From Aeromonas sp. RU39B (GTDB lineage: Bacteria; Pseudomonadota; Gammaproteobacteria; Enterobacterales; Aeromonadaceae): a stretch of DNA of 64,000 nucleotides. The stretch lies in NCBI RefSeq assembly GCF_900156095.1, contig NZ_FTMJ01000012.1:62001-126000 (forward strand). Reading direction: 5' to 3'. Under the pieces are notes generated by a model, which saw nothing but the letters and a program-made list of their open reading frames with translations, ran no database searches and was not told the origin of the DNA. Each line of letters begins with the position of its first letter. The stretch's first letter is position 1. The translations under genes and the position numbers were made by a program. This document shows, piece after piece, positions 46,291 through 56,296 of the stretch.

Positions 46291-47123
46291 TGGCCTCGCA
46301 GTTTCAAAACCGTTTAGTAGGCACCGTTATTCTGGTGGCCCTGCTGGTGATCTTTCTTCCTGACCTGCTTGATGGCAACAAGATCAGGCAGACTGAAGAT
46401 ACGTCGTTTACCAAGGTCCCGCTGCGCCCCGAGCTGGAAGCGGCCAAGCCAGCGCTGCCAGTCTCCTCTGCCAGTAACTTGCAGGCGCAGCATCAGGCAG
46501 CCGTGAGTCAGGCTGAGCAGACGCACGTCGCCAACGTGGCGCAGCCAAACCAGACACCTGCTGATGCCAATCAGCAGTGGCAGGTAGAGCCGATTGCCGA
46601 GCCGGTTACAGTGCAAAGTGGCGCGCCTGCTGCGCAGGAAACGCCAATTGAGCCAGTGGCAGCCAAGCAGCCAGAGCACAAAAAAGCCGAAAAACCTGTG
46701 CTGACCGCCGACACCAAGCCGGTTGAGCCACCCAAGCCTAAAACGGTGGCAGTGAAACCCAAGGTTGAGGAGCCCAAAACCCCTGCGCCCAAGGCGCCGG
46801 AGCCGACACGTACCACCTCGGCTGATCCGCTTGGCGATCTGGTCTCGACGCTGGATAAACCCAAGCCGGCTGCGGCGGCGCAAGGTAGCGCATGGATCAT
46901 TCAGCTGGGGGCATTCAAGAACGTCGACAGCGTGAACAGTATTGTGTCGCGTCTGCGAGCTGCCGGTTATCCGGCGCATACCATTCCGCGTACACCGCGC
47001 CAAGGACAACTGAATCGCGTGGTGGTGGGCCCTGATGTGTCACGAGAGAAGTTGCAAGCCATGCTGCCGCATCTTAATGAAGTGAGCGCCCTGAGCGGCT
47101 CAGTGGTGGCCTATAACCCCTGA
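46290..47123 (+). CDS. dedD: DedD-type SPOR-domain protein
   Basis: A 277-aa bitopic protein of the division septum. N-terminal membrane helix (about residues 9-25, LVGTVILVALLVIFLPDLL), a long Pro/Ala/Lys/Glu-rich periplasmic linker, and a C-terminal SPOR domain (about 200-275: WIIQLGAFKNVDSVNSIV, RVVVGPDVSREKL) that binds denuded glycan at the septum. It starts with GTG overlapping the folC stop by one base, with GAGGAG upstream. cvpA and purF, which follow in E. coli, are absent. Confidence 0.92.
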   Translation: MASQFQNRLVGTVILVALLVIFLPDLLDGNKIRQTEDTSFTKVPLRPELEAAKPALPVSSASNLQAQHQAAVSQAEQTHVANVAQPNQTPADANQQWQVEPIAEPVTVQSGAPAAQETPIEPVAAKQPEHKKAEKPVLTADTKPVEPPKPKTVAVKPKVEEPKTPAPKAPEPTRTTSADPLGDLVSTLDKPKPAAAAQGSAWIIQLGAFKNVDSVNSIVSRLRAAGYPAHTIPRTPRQGQLNRVVVGPDVSREKLQAMLPHLNEVSALSGSVVAYNP

Positions 47124-47150
47124 TCCGGGCACCAGAGTGACACAGAAAAG

Positions 47151-47180
47151 CAAAACACCGCGCCTTGGCGCGGTGTTTTT
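47151..47180. terminator. Bidirectional terminator between dedD and tusE
   Basis: AACACCGCGCC/GGCGCGGTGTT stem with an A-rich left flank and T6 on the right. Confidence 0.9.
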
Positions 47181-47525
47181 TCAGATACATTTGACCGGTT
47201 TGGGCAACCCGCCAATTTTGGTGGCCTGCTTGGCGGGCCCTTTGGGAAACAGCTTATAGAGATAGCGGCTATTGCCCTTCTCGGGGCCGTAGTGCTTCTC
47301 CATGGCCTTGACCAGTGCGCGAATGGCCGGTGAGGTGTTGAACTCGAGATAGAAACTGCGTACAAAGCGCACCACTTCCCAGTGGGGCTCCTCCATCACG
47401 ATCCCTTCCTGCTCGGCCAGTACCAGGGCCAGCTCTTCGCTCCAGTCATGAATATCGCGCAGGTAACCCTGTGCGTCCGTGGCGATGCTGCGCCCCTGGA
47501 AACTCAGTTGCTGTGTGTCAGACAT
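47181..47525 (-). CDS. tusE: Sulfur relay protein TusE
   Basis: Carries persulfide sulfur from TusBCD to MnmA for 2-thiouridine in tRNA wobble positions. 114 aa, DsrC/TusE fold. The functional penultimate Cys is present (PVKCI at the C-terminus), as are [10 protein letters not shown] and [20 protein letters not shown]. The ATG at 47525 follows AGGAG-like sequence. It lies next to yccS and yccA, as in E. coli. Confidence 0.95.
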   Translation of the reverse strand: MSDTQQLSFQGRSIATDAQGYLRDIHDWSEELALVLAEQEGIVMEEPHWEVVRFVRSFYLEFNTSPAIRALVKAMEKHYGPEKGNSRYLYKLFPKGPAKQATKIGGLPKPVKCI

Positions 47526-47560
47526 GACGACTCCTTTGCTAAGGCGGGCATGGTAGCGCC

Positions 47561-49681
47561 TCACTCGGTGGTGAGCAATCGGGTATCGTACGCCAGCGCC
47601 AGCAGCTCTTCGGCTTGGCCACGGATCAGCACCAGCAGTTGGGTCAGCATACGTTGCTCGTCACTGTCGCTGGCGCCCACCTCATCAAGCAGCTCGGGTT
47701 GCACGGCCGGTGCATCGCCAAGGGGCTGCTCAGCACTGATTTGGCGGGCTGCTTGCTGCAGGGTATCGAGCAGGTATTGGCGTACCGGCGGCAACTGCTC
47801 GATGCCTTCGAGCTGATCGCGATGAGCGCCAAGCGCCGAGATATAAGAGAGCAAGGCGTGGTTGTGCCAAGTCAGAGAGAAACAGAGATCGAGAAAGCGG
47901 CGCCGGCTCTGCGGTTCAACCAACATGCTCTGCCAAGCTAAAGCCAGCTCGCTGTCGGCCAGATGGGCCTGTTTGCGGGCAACCCGGTAATCGAGCGACT
48001 CACTGCGCCCTTGGTGCAGCAGGGCCAAGACGTGATCGAGATAAGTGGCGTTGGCACACAGCGAGGTGGCGATTAGGGCGGGCAGGCGCTTGTATTGCCA
48101 ATCAGGCCAGAGCCAGGCCACCAAAACGTAAGAGAGCAGGCAACCGACTGTGGTATCAAACAGGCGCGGCGCTACGATAGCTAATCCCTGATTATCGAGC
48201 AGGTTAAACGCCATCAGCACATAGAGGGTGATAAAGCAGACGGCGGCGCTGTAGTTAAGGCGGACCTGGGTAAAGAATAAAAAGGCCGCCAATCCCATCA
48301 CCATCAGCTGGGCGTCGGGGTTGGGCAAGAGCAGCAGTACTGGTACGCCGAGTAATATCCCGATGAAGGTGCCGAGCATCCGCTGCATCAGGCGCCGGCG
48401 GGTTGCGCTGTAGCTGGGTTGGCAGACAAACAGCAGGGTCAGCAGGATCCAGTAGCCACGCTCCAGTGACAACACTTGTAGCAGGCCATAGCCCAGCACT
48501 AGCCCGAGTGACATACGCAGCGCGTGGCGCAGTAGCAGAGAGTCCAGGCTGGCATGGCGTTTAAGCTGCTGCCAGCCGATACGCTGCGGTTTTGCGAGCT
48601 CAGCCACTTGCGCCGAATGACTTGCCTGCAAATTGGCGGCGCTGGCCAGCAGCGCGTTGATATTGGCCAGGTTTTTTCGCAAGAACTTCATTGGCGTCAA
48701 CAGCGAGCTGGGGTAGTGCTGCTTGAGATGGGTGAACTCCAGCTGGTCATCAAGTGCCTGTAGCGCCCAGTGAGTTCGGCGGCTGTGTTGATAGGGGGTG
48801 TGCAGCATGATGCTGTGGCCGAGCTGCTGGCACGCTTCGCCCAATTGCAGCAGCACTTCCTGAAAACCGGCCAGCACCATCTCTTGTTTGAGATCTTGCT
48901 CCAACTGGCTATAGGGATAGTGGCTTGAAGTGGCACGCTCGTGGATCTCCTGCCCCAGCAAATAAAGCTGCAGCAGACGGCCTAACTCCGGGTCATTACT
49001 GTAGCCAAGGCGGCTGTTGAGGCTGCTTTTGGCCAACGTCATGGCCTGCACGACGTCGATATTGAGCTGGGCCAGTCGATGACGCAGCGCCTGAGTGCCG
49101 GGCTCATCGGCAGGAAACAGCTTGGATTTTTCGCACAGATAACGGCCGAGGGCATAAAAGCCTTGGGCCAGTTGCTCATGCAGTGTTTTGTGGGGGAGCA
49201 CCAGCAGCCAAATCAGGGAGATGACGCCATACCAGAGTGCGCCTGCACTGAGTAGCAGTGGCTGGTGATAGAGGTTGGGGGCAGTGGCCGCACCGAGCAT
49301 GGTATAGACGGCAATGAGCAGCGAGCCAAAGCTGATGGTGGCGTAGCGCTGCCCGAGCGCGCCCACCATGACAAACAGAAAGCTGGAGCAGGCGAGCCCA
49401 ATAGCAAACAGCCAGGGCCAAGGGAACAGGTATTGCACGCTAAAGCTGGCAAACAGGAAACAGGCCAGCGTCATGGCCAAATTCTTAATTCGCCCGAGAA
49501 AGTGATCATCGGTCTCAGCGATAGCCCCAGCCACTACGCCAAGAGAGAGCAATACCGCGATTTTCAGATCGCCGGTGGTGACTGAAAAAGCCACGATACC
49601 AGAGATGGCGATCAGCACTTTGCAAGCGAAATAAACGTGGCTGTCAGTTAAGAGACGACGAAAGAAGTTGAAAAGATTCAT
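47561..49681 (-). CDS. yccS: YccS family inner-membrane protein (FUSC type)
   Basis: A 706-aa membrane protein with two clusters of about five hydrophobic segments (about residues 18-145 and 385-520), each followed by a cytoplasmic helical region. The second cluster with [20 protein letters not shown] is typical of YccS/YhfK FUSC proteins. Function is unproven; aromatic-acid efflux is suggested for relatives. The start at 49681 begins [11 protein letters not shown]. Confidence 0.9.
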   Translation of the reverse strand: MNLFNFFRRLLTDSHVYFACKVLIAISGIVAFSVTTGDLKIAVLLSLGVVAGAIAETDDHFLGRIKNLAMTLACFLFASFSVQYLFPWPWLFAIGLACSSFLFVMVGALGQRYATISFGSLLIAVYTMLGAATAPNLYHQPLLLSAGALWYGVISLIWLLVLPHKTLHEQLAQGFYALGRYLCEKSKLFPADEPGTQALRHRLAQLNIDVVQAMTLAKSSLNSRLGYSNDPELGRLLQLYLLGQEIHERATSSHYPYSQLEQDLKQEMVLAGFQEVLLQLGEACQQLGHSIMLHTPYQHSRRTHWALQALDDQLEFTHLKQHYPSSLLTPMKFLRKNLANINALLASAANLQASHSAQVAELAKPQRIGWQQLKRHASLDSLLLRHALRMSLGLVLGYGLLQVLSLERGYWILLTLLFVCQPSYSATRRRLMQRMLGTFIGILLGVPVLLLLPNPDAQLMVMGLAAFLFFTQVRLNYSAAVCFITLYVLMAFNLLDNQGLAIVAPRLFDTTVGCLLSYVLVAWLWPDWQYKRLPALIATSLCANATYLDHVLALLHQGRSESLDYRVARKQAHLADSELALAWQSMLVEPQSRRRFLDLCFSLTWHNHALLSYISALGAHRDQLEGIEQLPPVRQYLLDTLQQAARQISAEQPLGDAPAVQPELLDEVGASDSDEQRMLTQLLVLIRGQAEELLALAYDTRLLTTE

Positions 49682-49763
49682 GGGCATAGGGTGTCGGCGA
49701 CAAAAGACTCCCCAACATGTTACCCGATTTTTACCCAAGTAGACTGATCCTGATCAGCCGCCA

Positions 49764-49792
49764 ATAAAAACCCCGCACGAAGCGGGGTTTAT
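49764..49792 (-). terminator. Terminator of yccA
   Basis: AAACCCCGC-TTCGT-GCGGGGTTT on the minus strand followed by TTATTGG. Confidence 0.85.
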
Positions 49793-49810
49793 CATCCAAC
49801 TCAACATGGC

Positions 49811-50467
49811 TTAGTTGCGGTTGCCACCCAGCAGGGTCAGCAGGCTGACGAAGATGTTGTAGATGGAGATGTAGAGGCTGATAGTGGCCGAAATGTAGTT
49901 GGTCTCTCCACCGCGGATAATCTGCTGAGTGGTCAGCAAGATGGCGCCGGAGGAGAAGAGCATGAACATGGCCGACAGCGCCAAGTGAAGCGCCGGCATC
50001 TGCAGGAAAATGTTGGCAATCATGGCAACCAGCAATACCCAGAAGCCGACAAACAGCATGCCACCGATAAAGGAGAGGTCACGCTTGGTGGTCAGGGCAT
50101 AAGCCGACAAGGCAAAGAAGGTCAGTGCAGTGCCGCCGATGGCGGTCAACACGATATCACCACCACCGTTACGCAGGAACAGGTTGATGATGGGGCCGAG
50201 GGTATAGCCCAGGAAACCGGTAAACAGGAAGGTAAAGACCAGTCCCATGCTGTTATTACGGTTCTTTTCGGTCAGGAACATCAGACCGTAGACACCGACC
50301 AGCAAGACGATCCAGTGGGGGGCGGGCAGTGCCAGCATGGCTGACACCCCTGCGACAATGGCAGAGAAGCCCAGCGTCAATGAAAGCAGGAGGTAGGTAT
50401 TGCGCAAAACCTTGTTGGTATCACGGACGCCAGTCTGTACACCACTGTAGATAGAACGGGTTTCCAT
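49811..50467 (-). CDS. yccA: YccA, Bax-inhibitor-1 family FtsH modulator
   Basis: A 218-aa protein with about seven membrane helices of the BI-1 (TMBIM) family. In E. coli YccA is both substrate and inhibitor of the FtsH protease. Conserved features include RNTYLLLSLTLGFSA and the C-terminal ISATISLYISIYNIFVSLL. The ATG at 50467 follows AGGAATGAGAAG and has the exposed N-terminal tail that FtsH recognises. Confidence 0.92.
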   Translation of the reverse strand: METRSIYSGVQTGVRDTNKVLRNTYLLLSLTLGFSAIVAGVSAMLALPAPHWIVLLVGVYGLMFLTEKNRNNSMGLVFTFLFTGFLGYTLGPIINLFLRNGGGDIVLTAIGGTALTFFALSAYALTTKRDLSFIGGMLFVGFWVLLVAMIANIFLQMPALHLALSAMFMLFSSGAILLTTQQIIRGGETNYISATISLYISIYNIFVSLLTLLGGNRN

Positions 50468-50637
50468 CTTCTCATTCCTCATAAAAATCGTGCCAGGGCA
50501 ACAGAGCCCGCAGCCAATCCGATAGTGGGGTTGCGCCGGGCTCAACGCAACCCTTGGCGCATATTATTGCCTAAAAACCTGTATAGCTCATGAATAAAGG
50601 GTTGCAAATGAGAGTGGCTCTCGTTTAACATTGAGCG

Positions 50638-50652
50638 TGTTATAGTATAACA
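50638..50652. promoter_or_regulatory. Zur box upstream of rpmE2-rpmJ2
   Basis: TGTTATAGTATAACA is a perfect 15-bp palindrome and extends on one side into ATTTC, matching the core of the Zur consensus. It lies 18 bp before the L31B start, so Zn-loaded Zur would block the pair. Confidence 0.85.
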
Positions 50653-50669
50653 TTTCTCGAGGTGTTCAG

Positions 50670-50933
50670 GTGAAGGCTAATATCCATCCGCACTATCGCC
50701 AAGTGCTGTTTCATGATCTCTCTGCTGATACGTTCTTCCTGGTAGGCTCGACAATCGCAACCGATCGTACCTACCGTTGGGAAGATGGTCAGGAGTATCC
50801 CTATGTCACGTTGGATGTCTCCAGCGCATCGCATACGTTTTATACCGGCAAGCAGAAGCAAGCCTCTCAGGAAGGTCAGGTGGCCCGCTTTACCAAGCGT
50901 TTTGGCCAGTTTGCCGGGGGGCCGCGTTCATGA
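50670..50933 (+). CDS. rpmE2: Ribosomal protein L31 type B
   Basis: An 87-aa zinc-independent L31 paralogue (YkgM type). [20 protein letters not shown] and [20 protein letters not shown] are typical. There are no Cys residues, so the CxxC zinc site of ordinary L31 is absent. It replaces L31 on ribosomes during zinc starvation, freeing zinc. Coupled to rpmJ2 by a 4-nt overlap and controlled by the Zur box just upstream. Confidence 0.96.
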   Translation: MKANIHPHYRQVLFHDLSADTFFLVGSTIATDRTYRWEDGQEYPYVTLDVSSASHTFYTGKQKQASQEGQVARFTKRFGQFAGGPRS

Positions 50934-51055
50934 AGGTGGTTTCATCGCTTAAATCGGCCAAATCACGCCACCCCGACTGCCAACTGGTGCGTCGTCGCGG
51001 CAAATTGTTTGTCATCTGCAAAAGCAATCCGCGGTTTAAGGCCCGGCAACGCTAA
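50930..51055 (+). CDS. rpmJ2: Ribosomal protein L36 type B
   Basis: A 41-aa protein starting [20 protein letters not shown] and ending [10 protein letters not shown], the L36B (YkgO) signature. It has only two Cys (residues 17 and 30), so the complete zinc-binding CCCH set of ordinary L36 is missing. The ATG overlaps the rpmE2 stop (ATGA). A terminator follows. Confidence 0.95.
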   Translation: MKVVSSLKSAKSRHPDCQLVRRRGKLFVICKSNPRFKARQR

Positions 51056-51074
51056 GTTGTGATGAGCGAAAAAA

Positions 51075-51110
51075 ACGGCAGGTGCGAAATACGCCCTGCC
51101 GTTGTTGTTT
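51075..51110 (+). terminator. Terminator of rpmE2-rpmJ2
   Basis: AACGGCAGG/CCTGCCGTT stem followed by GTTGTTT; the left flank is A-rich, so it may also serve the convergent DUF2062 gene, whose stop lies within this span. Confidence 0.75.
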
Positions 51111-51621
51111 AAGCCTGATGGCGTCGCTGCCAGCGTCGCCTGACCGCAACGGCCCATCCTTGATGCAGCAATACGGCCCCCAGCAGGGCAGTGATGATAC
51201 CCAGCACAATGCATCCCAGTAGCAGACTCGGGCCTACGCTGCTCAATGAATGCTGCAGCCATGACCAGGAGAGCTCCATGGTAAAAGGCTGTACGGGTGC
51301 TGTACGCAGCCAAGCGCCCAAGGCGTAGGCACTGTAGAACAGAGGCAGCATGGTCAACGGATTATTGAGCCACACCAACGCCACGCAAAGGGGAAGGTTG
51401 ACGCGAAACAGCATCGCGCCGGCTGCAGCTAACAACATCTGAAATGGCACTGGCATCCAGGCACAGAAGATACCGATAGCTAGCGCGCCGGCGGCGCTGC
51501 GGCGATTAAGATGCCAAAGGTAGGGTGCATCCATCAGGGGACCAAACAGACGCAGCACACGGTGTTGACGCAATCGTTCCGGGTTGGGAAGGCGTCGGTT
51601 GATAAAGGTTTTTAGCTGCAT
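51109..51621 (-). CDS. DUF2062 membrane protein, copy 1
   Basis: A 170-aa protein with three to four hydrophobic segments. The DUF2062 core is clear: AIGIFCAWMPVPFQMLLAA, then NLPLCVALVWLNNPLTMLPL. It is paralogous to the next gene upstream, which has the same blocks in the same order. Family function unknown. Confidence 0.85.
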   Translation of the reverse strand: MQLKTFINRRLPNPERLRQHRVLRLFGPLMDAPYLWHLNRRSAAGALAIGIFCAWMPVPFQMLLAAAGAMLFRVNLPLCVALVWLNNPLTMLPLFYSAYALGAWLRTAPVQPFTMELSWSWLQHSLSSVGPSLLLGCIVLGIITALLGAVLLHQGWAVAVRRRWQRRHQA

Positions 51622-51691
51622 GCAGTCATCAGAATGGCCAACGAGGGGCCTGAGTGTACGACAGCCTGTGCGATGGTGCCAATTCAGTCGC

Positions 51692-52198
51692 TTAGCGTGC
51701 TATCCAGTAACGCCACACCCTGACTGCGCACAAGGTGATCAGATAACCAAGCAGTGCGCTAATCAGCCCCAGCAGCAAAGAGCCAGTCAAAAAAGGCGGT
51801 AGCAGCCTTCCTGCTTCCTGTTCAAACCACCGGACGCTCCAGATCAGGTGAAAATGCTCCGGTGTGATCCCAAGTAGTCGGCAGCCTGTTTCATAGGCCA
51901 CCAGATACATAAATGGCAGTGTCGCCGGGTTATTAAACCAAACCGCCAGCAAAGCAAGCGGCAGATTCAAACCAAAAAACAGGGCCAGCACGACGGCGAG
52001 CAGGCTGTGCATGGGTAAGGGAACCCAGGCGGTAAAAAGGCCTGCCGCCATGGCGCCACTGAGTGCAACCGGAGTTGCTTGCCACAGACGCGGGGCCAGC
52101 AAACGCTCGCCAAACAGGGTAAACCAGCGTTGCTGGCGCAATTGCTCCGGGGTCAGACCCAGGCGTTTAAAAGAAGGGTGATGCACAACGACTTCCAT
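51692..52198 (-). CDS. DUF2062 membrane protein, copy 2
   Basis: A 168-aa paralogue of the gene at 51109-51621. Matching blocks: AAGLFTAWVPLPMHSLLAVV and NLPLALLAVWFNNPATLPFM. The N-terminus PEQLRQQRWFTLFGERLLAP also matches PERLRQHRVLRLFGPLMDAP of copy 1. The two lie 70 bp apart on one strand and look like a tandem duplication. Divergent from comEC. Confidence 0.85.
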   Translation of the reverse strand: MEVVVHHPSFKRLGLTPEQLRQQRWFTLFGERLLAPRLWQATPVALSGAMAAGLFTAWVPLPMHSLLAVVLALFFGLNLPLALLAVWFNNPATLPFMYLVAYETGCRLLGITPEHFHLIWSVRWFEQEAGRLLPPFLTGSLLLGLISALLGYLITLCAVRVWRYWIAR

Positions 52199-52284
52199 AC
52201 AGCTGCTTGCTGGTCAGTGTAAGTCTTTCGTGCCACAAGACCAAGATTGGCAAAGTCGGCGGGTCAAACGAATACTTCTAGGCC

Positions 52285-54510
52285 ATGGATACCCGATTGC
52301 TTCTCTTCGCCCTGGCGGCCAGCTCCGCTCTGTTTTGGCCAATCCTGCCGGATTGGCCCTGGCTACTGTTGCTTGTCGTTTTAGGGGGGATTGCCGCTGT
52401 CAAAGCACCTCTGTCATATCGCGGTTGGCTGCTTGCGGTGCTCGCCGGAGCAGGATGGATGCAGGTCAATTTGACGATGCGTCTGGAATGGCTCGATCTA
52501 GTTAAACCGGGGGCAGAGATGACCGTCACTGGGCGGCTGGAACACCAAGAGACCATCTCTGATCAGTTTTCCCGCATACAGCTCGCGCTCGAGCGGGTGG
52601 ATAATCATCCGCTGTGGCCGCGTCCGCAAGTACAAATCAATGTCTATCAAGCCCTGCCGCCACTTTCTACTGGCAGCCTGCTGACAATTCGCGCCGCTTT
52701 AAAACCGGCTCACGGTCTGGGCAATTATGCCGGATGGGATGGGCGGCGCGTGTTGCTGGGCAAAGGGATCACCGCAACAGGGTCACTGCGCGAGTGGGGG
52801 ACGCTTGCGCCCGTTGGGTTTCATTGGCGCGATGCGTGGCTCTCTCGCGCCAAACAAAGTTGGCAGGATTTGGTGACGGCGCCACTGCTCTCGGCCCTGG
52901 TCTTTGGAGAGCAGGCTGGTGTGAGCGATGCGCAGTGGGCGCTGTTTCGTGCCACCGGACTGACCCATGTCATCGCCATCTCCGGGCAGCATATTGCGAT
53001 TGTCGCGGCACTGGCCGGTTGGCTGGGGGCGCTGTGGGGCATTCGGCCTGCCATCATTGCCGCGACCGTTGCTGCCATTATTTATAGCGCACTGGCTGGC
53101 TTTTCGGTTCCTACCGAGCGGGCGTTGATCATGGTGCTGATCTGGGGAGGATTGCGCTGGCAGCGGCGCGAGTGGCCGGCTTGGCGGGTATGGTTATGGG
53201 CCTGGGTCTTGCTGATTGTATGGGATCCCTGGTCACTCTGGTCAGCCGGATTTTGGCTCTCATTACTGGCGGTTGCCATCATTCTTGGTGCCGGGATTGT
53301 GTGGCGGCGACCCGGCCCCTGGCGGTTACAGTGGCTGATCATGCTGGGGTTATTGCCGCTGCAGCTGATGCTGTTTGAAGGCTGGGCGCCCTTGTCACTG
53401 CTTATCAACTTGCTGGCCCTTCCCTTGTTTGCCGGCGTGATAATTCCATGTTCACTGGTGGCCGCTTTACTGCTGCCCCTGTCTCCAGTTTTATCGCATC
53501 TGCTATTTGTCTTGGTGGACTGGCTCTTGGATGCGCTTATGCAAGCATTGGCGCTGATCGCCGGGGAGGTTACGCTCTGGTTTCCTCTTCCTCCTGGCTG
53601 GGCTGCGATCGGTTGGTTGGTGATAGTGGGCCTGCTGACCCGAATGCTACCCGGCGGCCGCTGGATCGGGTTGCCCTGTCTCACCGCGATATTGCTCAGT
53701 AGCAGCCAACCTGCGTCACGTTGGCAATTGTCGGTGCTGGACGTGGGGCAGGGGTTGTCTGTGGTATTAAGCCAGGGTGGACGCGCTCTGATTTATGATA
53801 CCGGGGATCGTTATCCCGGCGGCTATAACATGGCCGATGCGGCGTTGCTGCCTCATCTGTGGGCTCAAGGTGTGCGGGTTGTGGATCTGCTGGTGATAAG
53901 CCACAAGGATCGCGATCATGCCGGTAATCGGCAGGCGGTGCTCAATGCATTGCCGGTGCGCCAAGAGATCTCGTCTTACCCGTTCAGTATGCAAACCCAG
54001 CCATGCCAAGCTGGCGACATGTGGCACTGGCAGGAGTTTGAGACAGCGGTGTTGTGGCCGCCCTTTGAGCCAAACAGCTCGCTTCATGGCAATGACGCCA
54101 GCTGCGTGCTGCAAATTCGCCATGGCGTGTGGCGGGCGTTGCTTGTCGGTGATATTGAGGGCAAAGCCGAGCGTCTGCTGGTGGAGCGTTATGGCACGCA
54201 GCTCAAAAGCGATCTCTTGATTGCGCCGCACCATGGCAGTAAAACCTCATCCACGGCGGCGTTTGTGGCCGCAGTGGCGCCACAGACGGTGGTGTATAGC
54301 GCCGGTTATGTCAATCGTTGGCGCTTTCCAAGGCCCGAGGTGGTGGCCCGTTATCAACAGATTGGCAGTCACGCCTGGATAACCGGGATTGATGGTGAAG
54401 TTCGGGCATATCAACGTGGAAATGAGGTTCGAATGGATGCCAGACGTGAGCAGGGCCCCTGGTATCGGCGCGATGGTACTTGGTGGAAACCGGCCCTTTG
54501 GCTAGAATAG
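52285..54510 (+). CDS. comEC: ComEC/Rec2 DNA-uptake channel
   Basis: A 741-aa inner-membrane protein, homologous to the channel that passes single-stranded DNA in natural transformation. N-terminal helices and OB-like DUF4131 region (about 1-170), the Competence domain with FGEQAGVSDAQWALFRATGL and HVIAISGQHIAIVAAL, then a C-terminal metallo-beta-lactamase domain (about 480-720) with VLDVGQGLSVVL, ISHKDRDHAGN and APHHGSKTSS. It precedes msbA as ycaI does in E. coli. Confidence 0.93.
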   Translation: MDTRLLLFALAASSALFWPILPDWPWLLLLVVLGGIAAVKAPLSYRGWLLAVLAGAGWMQVNLTMRLEWLDLVKPGAEMTVTGRLEHQETISDQFSRIQLALERVDNHPLWPRPQVQINVYQALPPLSTGSLLTIRAALKPAHGLGNYAGWDGRRVLLGKGITATGSLREWGTLAPVGFHWRDAWLSRAKQSWQDLVTAPLLSALVFGEQAGVSDAQWALFRATGLTHVIAISGQHIAIVAALAGWLGALWGIRPAIIAATVAAIIYSALAGFSVPTERALIMVLIWGGLRWQRREWPAWRVWLWAWVLLIVWDPWSLWSAGFWLSLLAVAIILGAGIVWRRPGPWRLQWLIMLGLLPLQLMLFEGWAPLSLLINLLALPLFAGVIIPCSLVAALLLPLSPVLSHLLFVLVDWLLDALMQALALIAGEVTLWFPLPPGWAAIGWLVIVGLLTRMLPGGRWIGLPCLTAILLSSSQPASRWQLSVLDVGQGLSVVLSQGGRALIYDTGDRYPGGYNMADAALLPHLWAQGVRVVDLLVISHKDRDHAGNRQAVLNALPVRQEISSYPFSMQTQPCQAGDMWHWQEFETAVLWPPFEPNSSLHGNDASCVLQIRHGVWRALLVGDIEGKAERLLVERYGTQLKSDLLIAPHHGSKTSSTAAFVAAVAPQTVVYSAGYVNRWRFPRPEVVARYQQIGSHAWITGIDGEVRAYQRGNEVRMDARREQGPWYRRDGTWWKPALWLE

Positions 54511-54538
54511 CCCGTCTTTTTAAAGCTTAGGGTCATAC

Positions 54539-56296
54539 ATGTCTAACCCAACACATGATGAAGACGGCATCGCCGTTCTCAGACGACTGATGAGCTATGT
54601 CAAAGAGCGCCGACTCGGTTTTGTCGGCGGTGTGATTGGCATGCTCGGTTTTGCCGCAGTCGATGCAGTGTTTGTTTCTTCCATCAAGCCGCTGATTGAT
54701 GAAGGCCTCAGTGGCAAAAACAGTGCGATCCTTACCTGGATGCCACTGTTTGTTATCCTTATCGTTGTCCTGCGTGGATTTTGTAACTTCCTTTCTTCTT
54801 ATTGCATGGCATGGGTGGGTAACCATGTTGTGATGAAGTTGCAGCAAGAGGTGTTTAACCATCTCATGGCGCTACCTATGTCGTTTTTCGACCGGGAAAA
54901 CACGGCGCATCTGCTGTCCAAAATTACCTACGATGCCAATCAGGTCTCCAACTCGGCTAGTTCTGCACTGGTGTCGCTGATCCGGGAAGGGGCAACTGTT
55001 ATCTTCCTGATCGGATTGATGTTCTATCAATCCTGGCAGCTCTCGATGGTGTTTTTGATCATTGGCCCTGCGGTGGGCGTCCTGATCTCTGTCATTAACA
55101 AACGTTTCAGAGCCGTATCGCGCCAGTCGCAACGCTCTATGGCAACCATGACAGCCACCACTGACCAGATGCTCAAGGGGCACAAAGAAGTGTTGATGTT
55201 CAATGGCCAGCAGGTTGAGAAAAAGCGTTTTGCCGATGTCAGCAACAAGATGCGGCGCCAGAACATGAAAATGGTCTCTGCCGATGCCATCGGGACCCCG
55301 GTCGTGCAGGTGGTGGCCTCTTTTGCGTTGGCGATCGTACTGTTTGTTGCCACCATCGATGACGTGCGCTCTACCATGACTGCGGGTACGTTCACACTGG
55401 TGATCACCTCGATGATGATGCTGATGCGTCCGCTGCGTGAAGTCACTCAGGTTAACACGCGCTTCCAGCGTGGCATTACCGCTTGCCAGAGTCTGTTTGG
55501 CGTACTGGATACCCCGACCGAACAGGACAATGGTGAGCTGGTGATTGAACGAGTCCGTGGTGAAGTCGAGTTCCGCAACGTGACTTTCACCTATGCTGGC
55601 AAGACGACGCCTGCCTTGAATAATGTGAGTTTCACCATTGCTGCCGGAAAATCGGTGGCGCTGGTTGGGCGATCCGGTTCGGGTAAAAGTACTATCGCTA
55701 GTTTGTTGACCCGCTTCTACGAGATCGATCAGGGTGAAATTTTGCTTGATGGGGTCAATATCCGCGAATATACCCTTGCTAATCTGCGCAGTCAGTTTGC
55801 GTTGGTATCGCAGCAGGTTCACTTGTTCAACGACACCGTTGCCAACAACATTGCTTATGCTGCCGCGGAGCGCTTTACCCGCGAACAAATTGAGCAGGCA
55901 GGCAAGATTGCCCACGCTGATGATTTTGTGAGCAAGATGGAGCAAGGTTATGACACCATGCTGGGCGAGAATGGCACCAACCTCTCCGGCGGCCAACGCC
56001 AGCGGGTAGCGATCGCTCGCGCCTTGTTGCGTGACGCGCCGGTGCTGCTGCTGGATGAAGCAACCTCGGCGCTCGATACCGAATCCGAGCGCCATATTCA
56101 GTCTGCGATTGATGAGTTGTGCAAACAGCGTACCTCGCTGGTCATTGCGCACCGTCTCTCCACCATCGAGAAGGCCGATGAGATCCTGGTGATCGATGAA
56201 GGCCGGATTGTCGAGCGTGGCAACCACAACCAACTGATGGCCAAGCAGGGCGCTTATGCCCAGCTGCGCGCCATTCAGTTTGGTGAACACAGCTAA
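54539..56296 (+). CDS. msbA: Lipid A flippase MsbA
   Basis: ABC exporter that flips core-lipid A across the inner membrane. 585 aa. Six-helix membrane domain (about 25-315), then the nucleotide-binding domain with Walker A GRSGSGKST (about 376-384), signature LSGGQRQRVAIARALL, Walker B VLLLDEATSALD and switch His in VIAHRLST. Its last base is shared with the lpxK ATG. Confidence 0.97.
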   Translation: MSNPTHDEDGIAVLRRLMSYVKERRLGFVGGVIGMLGFAAVDAVFVSSIKPLIDEGLSGKNSAILTWMPLFVILIVVLRGFCNFLSSYCMAWVGNHVVMKLQQEVFNHLMALPMSFFDRENTAHLLSKITYDANQVSNSASSALVSLIREGATVIFLIGLMFYQSWQLSMVFLIIGPAVGVLISVINKRFRAVSRQSQRSMATMTATTDQMLKGHKEVLMFNGQQVEKKRFADVSNKMRRQNMKMVSADAIGTPVVQVVASFALAIVLFVATIDDVRSTMTAGTFTLVITSMMMLMRPLREVTQVNTRFQRGITACQSLFGVLDTPTEQDNGELVIERVRGEVEFRNVTFTYAGKTTPALNNVSFTIAAGKSVALVGRSGSGKSTIASLLTRFYEIDQGEILLDGVNIREYTLANLRSQFALVSQQVHLFNDTVANNIAYAAAERFTREQIEQAGKIAHADDFVSKMEQGYDTMLGENGTNLSGGQRQRVAIARALLRDAPVLLLDEATSALDTESERHIQSAIDELCKQRTSLVIAHRLSTIEKADEILVIDEGRIVERGNHNQLMAKQGAYAQLRAIQFGEHS

